Positions 9,323 to 19,103 are shown, counted from the stretch's first letter. The stretch: 64,000 nt of DNA from Pseudochrobactrum kiredjianiae (GCF_030362795.1 NZ_JAUCBM010000014.1:1-64000), one strand, 5' to 3'. Notes: a model not told the origin generated them from the letters alone. Translations and numbers: made by a program.

Positions 9323-9807
9323 TGAACAGCCCCTAAATTTATAGACACCTTGTGACTTAAAAAAGAGGCAAAGAGCTTACGATGGGTAAGGGTAATTTCA
9401 CTGACGAATTCAAACTTGATGCTATTAAACAGATTATTGAGCGCGGCTATTCCGTAGCAGTTTTTTCGCGTCGCTTGGGTGTCAGCACACATTCACTTTA
9501 TAGCTGGATGAAGTGCTACAACGCCCCTGAGAAAGCAGCTGCGCAGGACGATCAATTGTCAGAGATAAGGCGCTTGAAACAAGAGCTTGCACGTGCCACC
9601 GAGGAGCGCGACATGTTAAAAAAGCCACCGCGAACTTCGCTAGGCAAGCAAAATGAAGATATCCGCCGAAAAATACTGATCAAAGATGCTTGGCATGACA
9701 GAGGCAAGGTTTACGGATACCGCAAGTTACACGATGACCTGCGAGATCAGAGGGAAACCTGTTGTCAAAACCGAGCGCCTGACATCATCGCCCACGAGAC
9801 CAAATAG
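9323..9807 (+). mobile_element. IS3-family fragment (left end, orfA, start of orfB)
   Basis: The left end TGAACAGCCCC at 9323-9333 is the usual terminus of one IS3 subgroup. The single frame 9382-9807 begins as orfA (MGKGNFTDEFKLDAIKQIIE, with GVSTHSLYSWMK as recognition helix and a leucine-zipper tail EIRRLKQELARATEERDMLK). It jumps directly into an orfB segment (DAWHDRGKVYGYRKLHDDLR) and stops. The whole catalytic domain is missing, so an internal deletion fused the two genes and the right end was lost at the junction with the next IS. Confidence 0.8.
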
Positions 9808-9863
9808 GATTAATTGAGAAGAGAGGGTTTTCGGTTCATCATAGCTCAATCAAAGGCTGCAAA

Positions 9864-11132
9864 GATGAGACAGAAACCCGTTCCGTAAAGGTTTCCGCCG
9901 ATAAGACGATCAAGGATATACGGCGTGCGACGCGCAAGCATTATTCGGCAGAGAATAAAATCCGCATTGTTCTGGACGGTCTTCGCGGCGAAGACAGCAT
10001 CGCTGCACTTTGTCGCCGCGAAGGGATTGCCGAGAGCCTTTATTATAGCTGGTCGAAGGAATTCCTCGAAGCAGCCAAGAAACGCCTTACTGGCGATATT
10101 GCCCGTTCGGCGATCAGCGACGAGGTTAAGACACTGCGTCGTGAAAGCCGTGACCTGAAGGAGGTATTGGCCGACGTCACGCTGGAAAACCGCCTGCTCA
10201 AAAAAAAGCATGATCGGAGATGGGGGCGACGACGAATGAGATATCCCGCCACCGAAATGCTTGAGATCATCCGGCTTGTGGAACAGTCGCATTTGTCAGC
10301 CAGACAAACCCTCGACAAGCTGGATATTCCAAGACCGACCTTCTATCGATGGTATAATAGGTTCCTTGCCCACGGTGCCGAAGGGCTGGAAGACCGGACG
10401 TCCGCACCGTCGCGGGTATGGAACCGCATTCCTGACGACATCCGAGATCGTATTATCGCACTGGCGCTCAATCATGCCGGCCTATCGCCGCGCGAACGGG
10501 CGGTGAAGTTCACCGATACGGAAAGTTATTTTGTATCAGAGGCTTCGGTCTATCGTCTGCTCAAAGCCCACGATCTGATCACGTCGCCAGCCTATATCGT
10601 CATCAAGGCCAATGACGAGTTCAGAGACAAAACCTCGCGACCGAACGAGATGTGGCAAACCGACTTTACATATTTGAAGGTCATCGGCTGGGGATGGTTT
10701 TATCTATCGACCATCCTAGACGACTATTCCCGCTATATCATCGCCTGGAAGCTTTGCACCACCATGAAGGTCAAGCATCATCCCCGCCTGCTGTCAGACA
10801 ATGGTTCGTGTTAGTCGCTTCCGACCTTGGTGAATGACTGGAGAAATGCAAGATCGAGCAAGCCCATGGTGCTCCCGGGCATCCGCAGACGCAAGGGAAA
10901 ATCGAACACTGGCACCAGACACTCAAAAATCGCATCCTCTTGGAAAACTACTTCTTCCAGGAGGACTTCGAAGCCCAGATTGCGGCCTTCGTCGAGCATT
11001 AAAAGCATAGCCGATATCACTCCGGGTGACGTCTACTTCGGACGCGGCCAGACAACCCTGCTCGAACGCGAAAGGAACAAACGAGATACCATCAAAAAAC
11101 GCCGCTTGAACCACCAAGCCAAAGCGGCATAA
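9864..11132 (+). pseudogene. Second IS3-family element: orfA-orfB, deleted and frameshifted
   Basis: The frame from 9864 contains the orfA helix-turn-helix (RKHYSAENKIRIVLDGLRGE and GIAESLYYSWSKEFLE) and, unlike normal IS3 elements, continues without a break into orfB (MRYPATEMLEIIRLVEQSHL at 10236). The rve domain starts at WQTDFTYLKVIGWGWFYLS (first Asp), followed by DDYSRYIIAW. An internal deletion of roughly 65 bp joins TTMK to HHPRLLSDNGSC and a stop at 10814. The remainder (HGAPGHPQTQGKIEHWHQTL with the catalytic Glu) lies in another frame, with further breaks before the end at 11132. The usual stop between orfA and orfB has been lost by a one-base change near 10200-10220. Inactive. Confidence 0.8.
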
Positions 11133-11189
11133 ATCAATACGCAAACAGAGCCGGAAACTCCAATCGTCCAAAGACCGAAAAATCTCAAA

Positions 11190-12728
11190 TCATTCGACGA
11201 CAGACAGGCTTATTCTGCCCAAAAGCACGAGCACCAGGATCGCTGTCGCTGCCGCAGCACCTGCCAAGACAAGAAGCTGAAAACGAAATGCGTCTTCATA
11301 TGCCTGCAACAACAGCGATCGTCCAACCGTTGGCAAATGCACCAGAGCATTGTTTAGATCGCTCATCGCTAACCGGTTCGACGCATCGACCAGATTTGCA
11401 TTTGCGACTTGCCCTGATGCGCCATTCGGCACTGAAGCCACCAGTCCGGAGAGGATGTTGGCGGACATCATAGCGCCCACGACGGCGATGGCCATCCCGT
11501 CGCCAGCTAGCCGCACCGCATTGAAGATTCCCGCAGCCATGCCCGCCCGTTCCTTGGAAACAACACTGACGGCCAAACCATCCATCAATCCCCATGGCAG
11601 GCCGATGCCAATACCAATCACCAGCATCGCCAGCAAACGTGTGCTTTGCGCATCGCCGGACAGCGTCAAACCCAACCAGGCAAGTCCGGCTGCCGCAATG
11701 GCGAGGCCAATGCCAGACAGAACACCGACATTGATCCAGCGTGCCAGTAGGCCGGCAATAAAAGGGACCACCAGCAGCGGCGCGGACAGTGCAATCATCA
11801 TCTGTCCGGCTGCCAGTGCGCTGTATCCTTCGATCCCGATGAAACGGGCTGGTAGCATGACCAGCAGCACGATGTATGCATAGGCTGGCGCAATTGCCAG
11901 CACCTGTACGCCGACGAACCGGGCATTGGCGAACAGGGACAGGTCGAGCATGGGTTTAGCCTGTCGGCGCTCAATGACGACAAAGGCTACCAGCAACACG
12001 GTGGCGCTCATCAGGCAAGCCAATACCCATACATGGTTCCAGCCACGCTCAGGGGCAAGAATAATACCATAGGTCAGCACGGCCAGACCTGTTGTAAAGC
12101 TGATAGCGCCCAGCCAGTCCAGTCCCGTGGCGTCGGGGTCGCGCGTCTCGCGGGCAAAAACTGAGATGAGTGCGGATGCCAGCAAGGCGACCAGCGCCGG
12201 CAGAAAGAACACCCATTGCCATCCCAGAGTGTCAATCAGCAGTCCGGCCAGCAATGGACCGAATGCCGCGCCAGCGCCGAAAGTTGTACCGATCAGACTG
12301 AATACGCGCGTGCGGGCGTGTCCGTCGAACTCTTGTGTCAGCGCAGCCATCGCGCCTGCAAAGGCTGCCGCCGCGCCAAGCCCCTGGATGAGCCGCAGGA
12401 TGTCGATCCAGAACACGGAAGGCATGAAGGGAATAGCCGCTGTTATCAAAGCGAATATCAGCATGCCCGACAGCCAGATCCGCTTGCGCCCATAAGTGTC
12501 AGCCAGACTGCCCGCTGCCAGTGTCGCGCTGCCATAGGTCAGGATATAGGCGTTGATGACCCAGGTCAGCTCGACCGCGTTGCCACCAAGAGCCTGATTG
12601 ATCGAGGGCACGACGACGGCGGGACCGGCGATGCTCAATGGAATGACAGCGGCTGTCAGGCAGCCGGTCACAATCAGCGGGACTTTGCAAATTTTCGCGT
12701 CCGACACAGATGCGGTAGTGGTGCTCAT
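11190..12728 (-). CDS. MFS drug exporter, DHA2 type with 14 membrane segments
   Basis: A 512-aa inner-membrane proton-driven exporter. The start at 12728 (MSTTTASVSDAKICK) is preferred over an upstream in-frame start because AAGGGA lies a few bases before it. MFS signatures are visible: TWVINAYILTYGSATLAAGS then LADTYGRKRIW (motif A) and GAAFGPLLAGLLIDTLGWQW (motif C, the antiporter motif). About 14 hydrophobic segments are spaced along the chain, as in QacA/EmrB-like pumps. Substrates are probably organic cations or antibiotics but cannot be specified. It is divergent from a LysR regulator 172 bp away, the usual arrangement for a regulator controlling its neighbour. Its GC content is higher than in the neighbouring AT-rich remnants. 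Confidence 0.9.
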   Translation of the reverse strand: MSTTTASVSDAKICKVPLIVTGCLTAAVIPLSIAGPAVVVPSINQALGGNAVELTWVINAYILTYGSATLAAGSLADTYGRKRIWLSGMLIFALITAAIPFMPSVFWIDILRLIQGLGAAAAFAGAMAALTQEFDGHARTRVFSLIGTTFGAGAAFGPLLAGLLIDTLGWQWVFFLPALVALLASALISVFARETRDPDATGLDWLGAISFTTGLAVLTYGIILAPERGWNHVWVLACLMSATVLLVAFVVIERRQAKPMLDLSLFANARFVGVQVLAIAPAYAYIVLLVMLPARFIGIEGYSALAAGQMMIALSAPLLVVPFIAGLLARWINVGVLSGIGLAIAAAGLAWLGLTLSGDAQSTRLLAMLVIGIGIGLPWGLMDGLAVSVVSKERAGMAAGIFNAVRLAGDGMAIAVVGAMMSANILSGLVASVPNGASGQVANANLVDASNRLAMSDLNNALVHLPTVGRSLLLQAYEDAFRFQLLVLAGAAAATAILVLVLLGRISLSVVE

Positions 12729-12900
12729 CGGGTATCCCTTGATGTTGACGAGGCCATGCATGATGCCCTCGAATTCATGGCTGTCGCGGCGGTGCCGCGA
12801 CGACCTTATTTAATAATTGATGATACAAATGAACTACTGATAGAAAAACAGCTCAACTTTCATTATTGACATGACTGATTGGTCATCAATTGAGGGAACA

Positions 12901-13836
12901 ATGGATAGCTTCAGCGGCATGACGATCTTTGTGCAGGTGGCCGAATTGCGCAGCTTCGGGGCAGCGGGACGGCATTTAGGTATCTCTGCGTCGGCGGTCA
13001 GCAAGGGCGTGGCGCGGCTAGAACAGAAATTAGGCGTGCGCCTGTTTCAGCGCAGTACCCGCAGTGTGAGCCTAACAGCAGAAGGCACATTATTCCTCGA
13101 ACGCTGCCGGCGCATCCTCGCCGAGATCGCAGCGGCCGAGCATGAACTGGCTAGCACCACAGCAAGTCCGCAAGGCCGATTGCGGGTGAGCTTGCCACTG
13201 GTCAGCGGATTGATGTGGCCGGTGTTGTCGGCCTTTGTCAGTCACTATCCGCAGATCGAACTTGATCTGGATTTCAGCGACCGCCTTGTGGATGTCGTGG
13301 ATGAAGGTTTCGATGCGGTGGTACGCACCGGAGAGTTGAGCGACTCCCGCCTGATGAGCAAACGTCTGGGTATCAGCCATTTTGTTTGCGTCGGCGCGCC
13401 ACGCTATTTCGAGCAATACGGCATGCCCGAGCGGCCTGAGGACATCGCCCGGCATGCTTGTCTAATGCATCGCGTCCCAAGTACCGGCCTGCTGGAAAAA
13501 TGGCGCTTGCGGCGCGATGATGAGGACGCCGACTTGCGCCCAGCGGCAAGCATGACGAGCAACCACCTTGAGACATTGCGGCATATGGCCATCCAGGGCC
13601 ACGGTATCGCCTATCTTCCGGACTTTGCGGTTAGGACGGCCATTGATCATGGAGAACTTGTGACGGTGTTAAATGAATGGGCCGGTGCGTCCAGTACCTT
13701 CTGGATATTGTGGCCTTCGAATAGGCTATTATTGCCCAGAGTGCGGGCATTCGTTGATTTTATGGCCAAACATCTGATTTTGCACTCAAAGCAGTCATTC
13801 GTCTATAGCAGTAATAAATTTCCGCCAAAGAACTGA
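12901..13836 (+). CDS. LysR-family regulator divergent to the MFS exporter
   Basis: A 311-aa LysR transcription factor. The start at 12901 (MDSFSGMTIFVQVAELRSFG) follows TGAGGGAACA, a good ribosome binding site; an earlier ATG 30 bp upstream has no such site. The N-terminal winged helix-turn-helix covers residues 1-60 (FGAAGRHLGISASAVSKGVA, RLEQKLGVRLFQRSTRSVSL). The effector domain starts near 90 (GRLRVSLPLVSGLMW) and has the usual two-lobe pattern. It most likely controls the divergent exporter gene, and itself, from the 172-bp spacer. The inducer is unknown. Confidence 0.88.
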   Translation: MDSFSGMTIFVQVAELRSFGAAGRHLGISASAVSKGVARLEQKLGVRLFQRSTRSVSLTAEGTLFLERCRRILAEIAAAEHELASTTASPQGRLRVSLPLVSGLMWPVLSAFVSHYPQIELDLDFSDRLVDVVDEGFDAVVRTGELSDSRLMSKRLGISHFVCVGAPRYFEQYGMPERPEDIARHACLMHRVPSTGLLEKWRLRRDDEDADLRPAASMTSNHLETLRHMAIQGHGIAYLPDFAVRTAIDHGELVTVLNEWAGASSTFWILWPSNRLLLPRVRAFVDFMAKHLILHSKQSFVYSSNKFPPKN

Positions 13837-14072
13837 AATATATGGCAAAATTGCCCTTTTGCCATGTGTACTCTTCGTCTTCATACCGATGATATTTAGA
13901 TATTGAATGCCATCTTGGATAACGCGCTCTTATCATGACCTAATAGTGCATATTAGTATCAATATTTAAAATACCATACCTTCTAGGTCTTAAAACGACC
14001 ATCCTTTTTCAAATCTTCAAAGTCTATAATTTCACCCACATGAGTGTTATTTGCATGGAGAATATTGCATTG

Positions 14073-14100
14073 ACGTAAGATGGCAAGATTAAAAATGCAC
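14073..14100. promoter_or_regulatory. Shared 28-bp motif, copy 1 (candidate AraC operator)
   Basis: The 28 bases here match 16179-16206 at 23 positions, including the run TGGCAAGATTA and the end ATGCAC. It lies 50 bp before the start codon at 14150. The AraC gene lies between the two genes that carry the motif, so it is a good candidate operator for that regulator. The binding itself is inferred. Confidence 0.55.
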
Positions 14101-14149
14101 CGGCACCTAAAGCGATAAGTATGAAGTTACTTATCGGGAGGTCTTGAAA

Positions 14150-14980
14150 ATGGTGCGTACAAATAGTCTGGTCTATAAGTTTAAAAAGCCATATATCCGC
14201 ACTTTATCATTAGCACTCTTCCTTGCTCTAAACGCGAATACAGCGTGGTCTGAACCTTCTGCTGAGGATTTATCACAGCAACTGGCCAATCCGCTGGCAA
14301 GGCTGATCAGCGTTCCTTTTCAAAACAATCTTGACTTCAGAGCCGGCCCTGATCAGAAAGGGTTTGCCTACAGCCTTAACATTCAACCTGTCATCCCGTT
14401 CAGTTTGAACGAAAACTGGAACATTATTTCACGTACGATTATTCCGATCGCCTATCGGGATTATATGCCGGACGGAAGCGTTTCAGGTTTGGGTGATATT
14501 AATGCCAGCTTTTTCCTGTCTCCGAAACAAAGCGCCCCCAGCGGGATAATCTGGGGTGCTGGCCCTGTCTTTCTTCTGCCAACTGCAACCGATGATTATC
14601 TGGGCGGCGGAAAACTCGGGTTAGGACCAACTGCTGTCGCTTTAATCCAGCGACATGACTGGACAGTCGGGGCTCTGGGTAATCATATTTGGTCAGTTTC
14701 AGGCTCTTCGAACAGGCAGGATATTAGTTCCACAATGCTTCAGCCATTTGTTTCCTACAATTTGGGACATGGAAGATCCGTATCGCTCAGTCTTGATTCA
14801 ACATACAATTGGGAAGCCAGCCAATGGACATTGCCGATTAATCTGGATGCTACACAGGTTTTCAAAATTAAAGATCAAGCTATGAGTATTCAGGTAGGCG
14901 GGCGTTATTATGCTGACGGCCCTGAGGGCAGTGCAAAATGGGGATTACGCACGACCCTGACATTTATGTTTCCCGAATAA
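14150..14980 (+). CDS. Outer-membrane beta-barrel protein of the phenol MetA/transporter type
   Basis: A 276-aa exported protein. The start at 14150 is preferred because GGGAG at 14136-14140 is 9 bases before it; an in-frame TTG at 14144 is too close. The signal peptide (basic start, hydrophobic core LSLALFLALNA) is probably cut after AWS near residue 34. The mature part has alternating beta-strand composition (NLDFRAGPDQKGFAYSLNIQ, GLGDINASFFLSP, WGAGPVFLLPTATDD) and ends ...TTLTFMFPE, as in transporter-like barrels annotated with the MetA phenol-degradation family. The role may be passage or sensing of hydrophobic compounds; the substrate is unknown. A candidate operator shared with the DUF1254 gene lies upstream. 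Confidence 0.75.
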   Translation: MVRTNSLVYKFKKPYIRTLSLALFLALNANTAWSEPSAEDLSQQLANPLARLISVPFQNNLDFRAGPDQKGFAYSLNIQPVIPFSLNENWNIISRTIIPIAYRDYMPDGSVSGLGDINASFFLSPKQSAPSGIIWGAGPVFLLPTATDDYLGGGKLGLGPTAVALIQRHDWTVGALGNHIWSVSGSSNRQDISSTMLQPFVSYNLGHGRSVSLSLDSTYNWEASQWTLPINLDATQVFKIKDQAMSIQVGGRYYADGPEGSAKWGLRTTLTFMFPE

Positions 14981-15089
14981 ACGGCCGGATCTATTCATAG
15001 CACGACAATGTCCCGCCATTTCAACAAGTTGTAATTTTCCTGAGACTTTGGCAAGGTAAGGCATCAACCATCTGATCGGGTAAGATGCA

Positions 15090-16091
15090 ATGGCAACCAT
15101 CCCTATAACGCGAAGTTTGTTTCTTCTTCCTTTTGTAGGGATTCTGGATGAGATTGGTGCCCCATCCGGTTCACTTTTAGAGAAATTCCGGCTTCCGCTG
15201 AATCTGAATGAAAAGAGTAGTTTCTACATCCCGCTATTGCCTGCACTCAGCTTTATAGAGGCTGCGCAAAAGTCTCAGGATCTGGATGATTTTAGCTTCC
15301 TGGCAGGACAGCGCTTACACTTTTCTCATTTGCGGGAAAGAACGAAGGCTCTGGTTGCCCATTCACCAACATTGCTCGTGGCTTTGCGTCATGCTTGTTA
15401 TTGGGCATCACGCGAAGATTCAATGCTTAGCATGTGGATCGAGTATGATCAGGATCACATACGGGTTTGCAACAGAATTACTTTGCCCGGCAATCATGCA
15501 TATTTAAAACACGCGCAATGGCTGCAAAATGTTTTCTCTGTTTATATTGCGCGGCAGTTTACAGGAGCGGGCTGGATGCCACCAGTTATGGCTTTTGAAG
15601 CCGGTTACACTCCGAGCGTGGCGACACAATCCTGCTGGCCAAATGTGCAATTTCTCTCAGAACAACATGCTTCCTGGATCAGTATACCGAATTCCTGCCT
15701 CAGCCTCCCCTATCATGCAAACGCCCTATACTCCCCCTGCCATACCCCTGAAGATGAACCTTCCGGCTATGAGATTGTAGAAACCCTGAAACTGATGCTG
15801 CCTTCCTATCTGGATGGTGGCATTCCGACACTCGCTCAGGTAGCAGAGATGGCGGGGGTCAGTCCGCGCACTTTCCAGCGCAAACTCTCAAGTGTTGATT
15901 TCGTGTATTCGGATATACTCGATACCATAAAATTTGAGCGCTCAAGCGCGCTGCTACGTGAGACAGATGCCAAAATAATTGATATTGCTTTTGCGTCCGG
16001 ATATTCCGACCCTGCACATTTTAGCCGCGCATTTCGGCGGATTGCAGGGACCACACCAAGGCAGTTCCGTGAACAATCACAACAAAATTAA
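15090..16091 (+). CDS. AraC-family regulator with an N-terminal ligand domain
   Basis: A 333-aa transcription factor. Residues 1-200 form the domain found in OruR/ArgR-like AraC proteins (SFIEAAQKSQDLDDFSFLAG and SRED...LSMWIEYDQDHIRVCNRI). The DNA-binding domain (about 235-330) has two helix-turn-helix units: TLAQVAEMAGVSPRTFQRKL and IIDIAFASGYSDPAHFSRAF, followed by TTPRQFR. The start is the ATG at 15090; an ATG five bases earlier is in another frame. It sits between the barrel gene (14150) and the DUF1254 gene (16353), both of which carry the same motif upstream, so it probably controls them and perhaps the whole cluster to 19103. The effector is unknown. Confidence 0.9.
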   Translation: MATIPITRSLFLLPFVGILDEIGAPSGSLLEKFRLPLNLNEKSSFYIPLLPALSFIEAAQKSQDLDDFSFLAGQRLHFSHLRERTKALVAHSPTLLVALRHACYWASREDSMLSMWIEYDQDHIRVCNRITLPGNHAYLKHAQWLQNVFSVYIARQFTGAGWMPPVMAFEAGYTPSVATQSCWPNVQFLSEQHASWISIPNSCLSLPYHANALYSPCHTPEDEPSGYEIVETLKLMLPSYLDGGIPTLAQVAEMAGVSPRTFQRKLSSVDFVYSDILDTIKFERSSALLRETDAKIIDIAFASGYSDPAHFSRAFRRIAGTTPRQFREQSQQN

Positions 16092-16178
16092 GTAGTTCAT
16101 CTGAACATTTTCAAAGCACTCATTGTCATTCGCCTGTTGTGTACAAGCATAGAACAGGGCGCCGCTTAATTAAGGTTG

Positions 16179-16206
16179 GCGTAAAATGGCAAGATTAGCC
16201 ATGCAC
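16179..16206. promoter_or_regulatory. Shared 28-bp motif, copy 2 (candidate AraC operator)
   Basis: Second copy of the motif at 14073-14100, in the same orientation, 88 bp after the AraC stop codon and 146 bp before the DUF1254 start. The invariant core is ATGGCAAGATTA with ATGCAC downstream. The longer distance to the start codon suggests a longer untranslated leader here. Confidence 0.55.
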
Positions 16207-16352
16207 TTCTGCTAACAATAATCCGAATATAGCCTGTCAACCGGCCTGCCTGATCGGCTGGCCATTATCCGGCTTGTCGGTGTTTGCATGTTTCGTGTTT
16301 TCCTAAGCAGATAGCACGGCTCGTTAATCAAATTAAATGAAGAGGTATATCC

Positions 16353-17387
16353 ATGTTTCGCTCCTTTGGAATGAGTTTAGCAATGACTGCGACCCTGTTG
16401 ACGAGCAGTGCATATGCCGAAACATCGGGTGATAAAGTCCCTGTCACCGTTGAGAATTTCATTCGCGCAGAAACGGATCACTATCTCACTGCCAATGCCA
16501 AACTCATTGGCAGTCTTGGTAAATTTCAGCATTCCCGCGAGCCGGTAGCCATTGATGCACAAACCGTCATCCGCATGAACAGGGACACACTCTATTCCTT
16601 TGGTGTCTTTGATCTCGCCGGCGGACCGGTAACACTCACCCTGCCGGATACCGGCAAACGCTATATGTCGATGATGATTGTTGATCAGGACCATTATTTG
16701 CCGGTTGTCGCCTATGGCACAGAACCGGTGATACTGACGCAGGAATCTGTAGGCACCCGCTATGTATTTGCCGCTATCCGCACACTGGTAGACCCGAATG
16801 ACCCGAAAGATCTGGATGAAGTTCACAAGCTTCAGGATGCCATCAAAGTCGAGCAGAAAGACATAGGTAAGCTTGAGCTCCCGAACTGGGACGATGAAAG
16901 CCTTACAGACATCCGCAACGCATTGCTGACCCTTGCAAAGCACCAAACTTCTTATCAGGGTTCCTTTGGGAAGCGGGATCAGGTTGAGCCGGTTCATCAT
17001 CTGATCGGAACGGCTTCCGGTTGGGGCGGCATTCCCGAAAACGATGCTCTCTATCCGAGCTATACACCTGAGAAAAACAACGGCAAAACCGTCTACACGC
17101 TCACGATACCGAATGATGTGCCTGTGAAGGCTTTCTGGTCGATCAGCGTTTACAATGCAAAAGGCTTCTTTGAGAAGAATGCCTATAATGCTTATTCGAT
17201 CAACAATCTGACCGCAAAAAAGAGTACTGACGGATCAGTCGCGGTTCAGTTTGGCGGCTGTGACGGTAAGATCGTCAATTGTCTGCCGGTTGTTGACGGA
17301 TGGAATTATACAGTTCGGCTGTATCGTCCTGATCCGGTTTTGGTGAGCGGTGAGTGGAAGCTTCCGGAAGCAAAGCCCCTTAATTAA
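16353..17387 (+). CDS. Exported DUF1254/DUF1214 protein
   Basis: A 344-aa periplasmic protein. The signal peptide is MFRSFGMSLAMTATLLTSSA with cleavage after AYA near residue 22. The DUF1254 part covers about 30-165 (DAQTVIRMNRDTLYSFGVFD, GKRYMSMMIVDQDHYLP). The DUF1214 part covers about 230-340 (YTLTIPNDVPVKAFWSISVY, NAYSINNLT, and NYTVRLYRPDPVLVSGEW near the end). Proteins of this type are common but biochemically uncharacterised. The gene starts a likely transcription unit with the acid phosphatase 53 bp downstream. The ATG at 16353 follows AAGAGG at a suitable distance. Confidence 0.85.
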   Translation: MFRSFGMSLAMTATLLTSSAYAETSGDKVPVTVENFIRAETDHYLTANAKLIGSLGKFQHSREPVAIDAQTVIRMNRDTLYSFGVFDLAGGPVTLTLPDTGKRYMSMMIVDQDHYLPVVAYGTEPVILTQESVGTRYVFAAIRTLVDPNDPKDLDEVHKLQDAIKVEQKDIGKLELPNWDDESLTDIRNALLTLAKHQTSYQGSFGKRDQVEPVHHLIGTASGWGGIPENDALYPSYTPEKNNGKTVYTLTIPNDVPVKAFWSISVYNAKGFFEKNAYNAYSINNLTAKKSTDGSVAVQFGGCDGKIVNCLPVVDGWNYTVRLYRPDPVLVSGEWKLPEAKPLN

Positions 17388-17440
17388 GCTTAACCGGCAA
17401 ACACAGAAGCTATCCGGCCCCACCATTCGAGGAACATAAA

Positions 17441-18256
17441 ATGCCTTCAAAGATCTGTCAGGTCGTCGTATTTACGGCCATGTCTTTGTCTGCCCCAAAT
17501 ATAACTCTGGCGGAAACCGCGCCAGCGCCGAAGGTAACAGACCCTCATTTCTATCTGACACCGGGATATTTGCAGACAAGTGATTTGCCGGACAGTCTTG
17601 TTTTGCTGGGCGCTCCCCCGGCAAACGGGAGTGCCGCACTGGCGCGTGACGAGGCCGCAAGAGAAGCAACAATTCCGCTTCGCGGTAAAGCGCGTTGGGA
17701 TCTCGCGCGTACAGATGCAGATTTGCAATTTCCTCAGCCAGCAAAGAATTTCTCCTGCGCGATGGGCGTGGATATCAGCGAAGAGAAAACACCGCATATT
17801 TACCGCCTGATGGGGAGAGTTCTGACGGATGCGGGGCTTTCAACCTATGGCGTTAAAAACAAATATAACAGAACCCGCCCTTTCGTTGTGCATAATGAAG
17901 GCACTTGTCAGCCAGACGAAGAAGATGTGTTGCGCCATGATGGATCATATCCGTCAGGACACACCGCAGCAGGCTGGGCTTGGGCGCTCACACTGGCAGA
18001 AGTCAATCCAAAACGAACCGATGCGTTGCTAAAACGTGGCCTGTCATTTGGACAAAGCCGGGTGATTTGTAATGCGCATTGGCAAAGCGATGTTGATGCA
18101 GGCCGCATTATGGCTGCCGCTACGGTAGCCAGATTACACAGCAATCCTGAGTTTCTTGCCGATATTCAGGGCGCTCGTAACGAGCTGGAGACAGCGAGTG
18201 CTCCGGTTCAAGACTGTATTGCGGAAAACAAAGTGCTTTCAGAGTCAGAGCACTAA
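17441..18256 (+). CDS. Class A nonspecific acid phosphatase, PhoN type
   Basis: A 271-aa periplasmic phosphatase of the PAP2 superfamily. The N-terminal signal peptide ends near ITLAE (about residue 24). The three-part active-site signature is complete: K139-x6-R146-P147, PSGH at 171-174, and S205-R206-x5-H213-x3-D217, with the nucleophilic His in the last block. It should remove phosphate from organic phosphomonoesters outside the inner membrane. The gene follows the DUF1254 gene by 53 bp and is followed 49 bp later by a barrel gene, all on the + strand, so it is probably co-transcribed and under the nearby AraC regulator. A role in releasing phosphate from envelope or external substrates is inferred. 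Confidence 0.92.
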   Translation: MPSKICQVVVFTAMSLSAPNITLAETAPAPKVTDPHFYLTPGYLQTSDLPDSLVLLGAPPANGSAALARDEAAREATIPLRGKARWDLARTDADLQFPQPAKNFSCAMGVDISEEKTPHIYRLMGRVLTDAGLSTYGVKNKYNRTRPFVVHNEGTCQPDEEDVLRHDGSYPSGHTAAGWAWALTLAEVNPKRTDALLKRGLSFGQSRVICNAHWQSDVDAGRIMAAATVARLHSNPEFLADIQGARNELETASAPVQDCIAENKVLSESEH

Positions 18257-18305
18257 AAATTTTTCGCAAATGAACGGCCTGATTGTGCATTCAGGGGGAA
18301 TGAAG

Positions 18306-19103
18306 ATGTTTCACTACAGGCTATTCGCTTTATCACTGGTTGCACTGTTGGGTCAGCAATATGTGGCTGTTGCCGCAGATATTCCGGCAGCACCGGTCAC
18401 TGCTGAATTTGAAAAGCAAAACATTAAACCTGACGAATGGCGGTTTAGTGCAAGCCCTTATTTCTGGGCAGCGGGCATGAGCGGAACTGCCGGACAGTTC
18501 GGACTGCCGCCTGTGAAAATGAAATCAGACTTTGGCAGCCTGCTAAAGGAGCTGGACTTCTCATTCATGGGTGTCGTTGAGGGACATTATGATCGCTACA
18601 GCGTGTTCAGCGATATTATCTATACAAAAATATCGACAGAAGGCGAAACACCTTACGGAGTATTGAGCAACAGTGTTGATATTCGTTCTGAGGCATTTTC
18701 AGGTCTTTTCGGCGCTGGCTATAGCCTGCTTGAAGACGATAAAAGCCGCCTTGATGCCGTTGCAGGAACACGCGTTTGGTATGCGAGCACAAAAATTGCT
18801 TTTGACGGCGGATTATTCGGTGGTCACAGCGGACGCGACAGTGCAGCATGGGTTGATGCTGTGGCAGGCTTAAAAGCAAAATACTTTTTTACTGATGATT
18901 TCTACTTCAGCGGTTGGGGTATTGTCGGCGCCGGTCAGGCTAAAATCGACTGGGATGTGGCCGGAACACTCGGTTATCAAATCAAGGATAACTTGTCGGT
19001 CGTCGCAGGGTACCGTGCGCTCGGTGTTGATTACAGTCACGATGGCTTTGTCTATGATGTTGTACAAAAAGGCCCGATATTAGGAATGGTATTTCACTTC
19101 TAA
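18306..19103 (+). CDS. Outer-membrane beta-barrel protein
   Basis: A 265-aa exported barrel. The start at 18306 (MFHYRLFALSLVALLGQQYV) is chosen because AGGGGGA lies about 7 bases before it; an ATG two codons earlier is also possible. The longer frame from 18156 overlaps the phosphatase gene by 100 bp and lacks a signal. The signal peptide ends AVAA near residue 23. The body has repeated amphipathic strands (EWRFSASPYFWAAGMSGTAG, SGLFGAGYSLLEDDKSRLDA, GWGIVGAGQAKIDWDVAGTL) and ends with phenylalanine (GMVFHF), the usual barrel C-terminus. It is the last gene of the envelope cluster. Ligand unknown. Confidence 0.8.
   Translation: MFHYRLFALSLVALLGQQYVAVAADIPAAPVTAEFEKQNIKPDEWRFSASPYFWAAGMSGTAGQFGLPPVKMKSDFGSLLKELDFSFMGVVEGHYDRYSVFSDIIYTKISTEGETPYGVLSNSVDIRSEAFSGLFGAGYSLLEDDKSRLDAVAGTRVWYASTKIAFDGGLFGGHSGRDSAAWVDAVAGLKAKYFFTDDFYFSGWGIVGAGQAKIDWDVAGTLGYQIKDNLSVVAGYRALGVDYSHDGFVYDVVQKGPILGMVFHF

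Noticed and set aside
18156-18305. N-terminal extension of the barrel gene over the phosphatase end
   Set aside because: The extension lacks a signal peptide and overlaps a clear CDS; the ATG after AGGGGGA gives a normal signal peptide.
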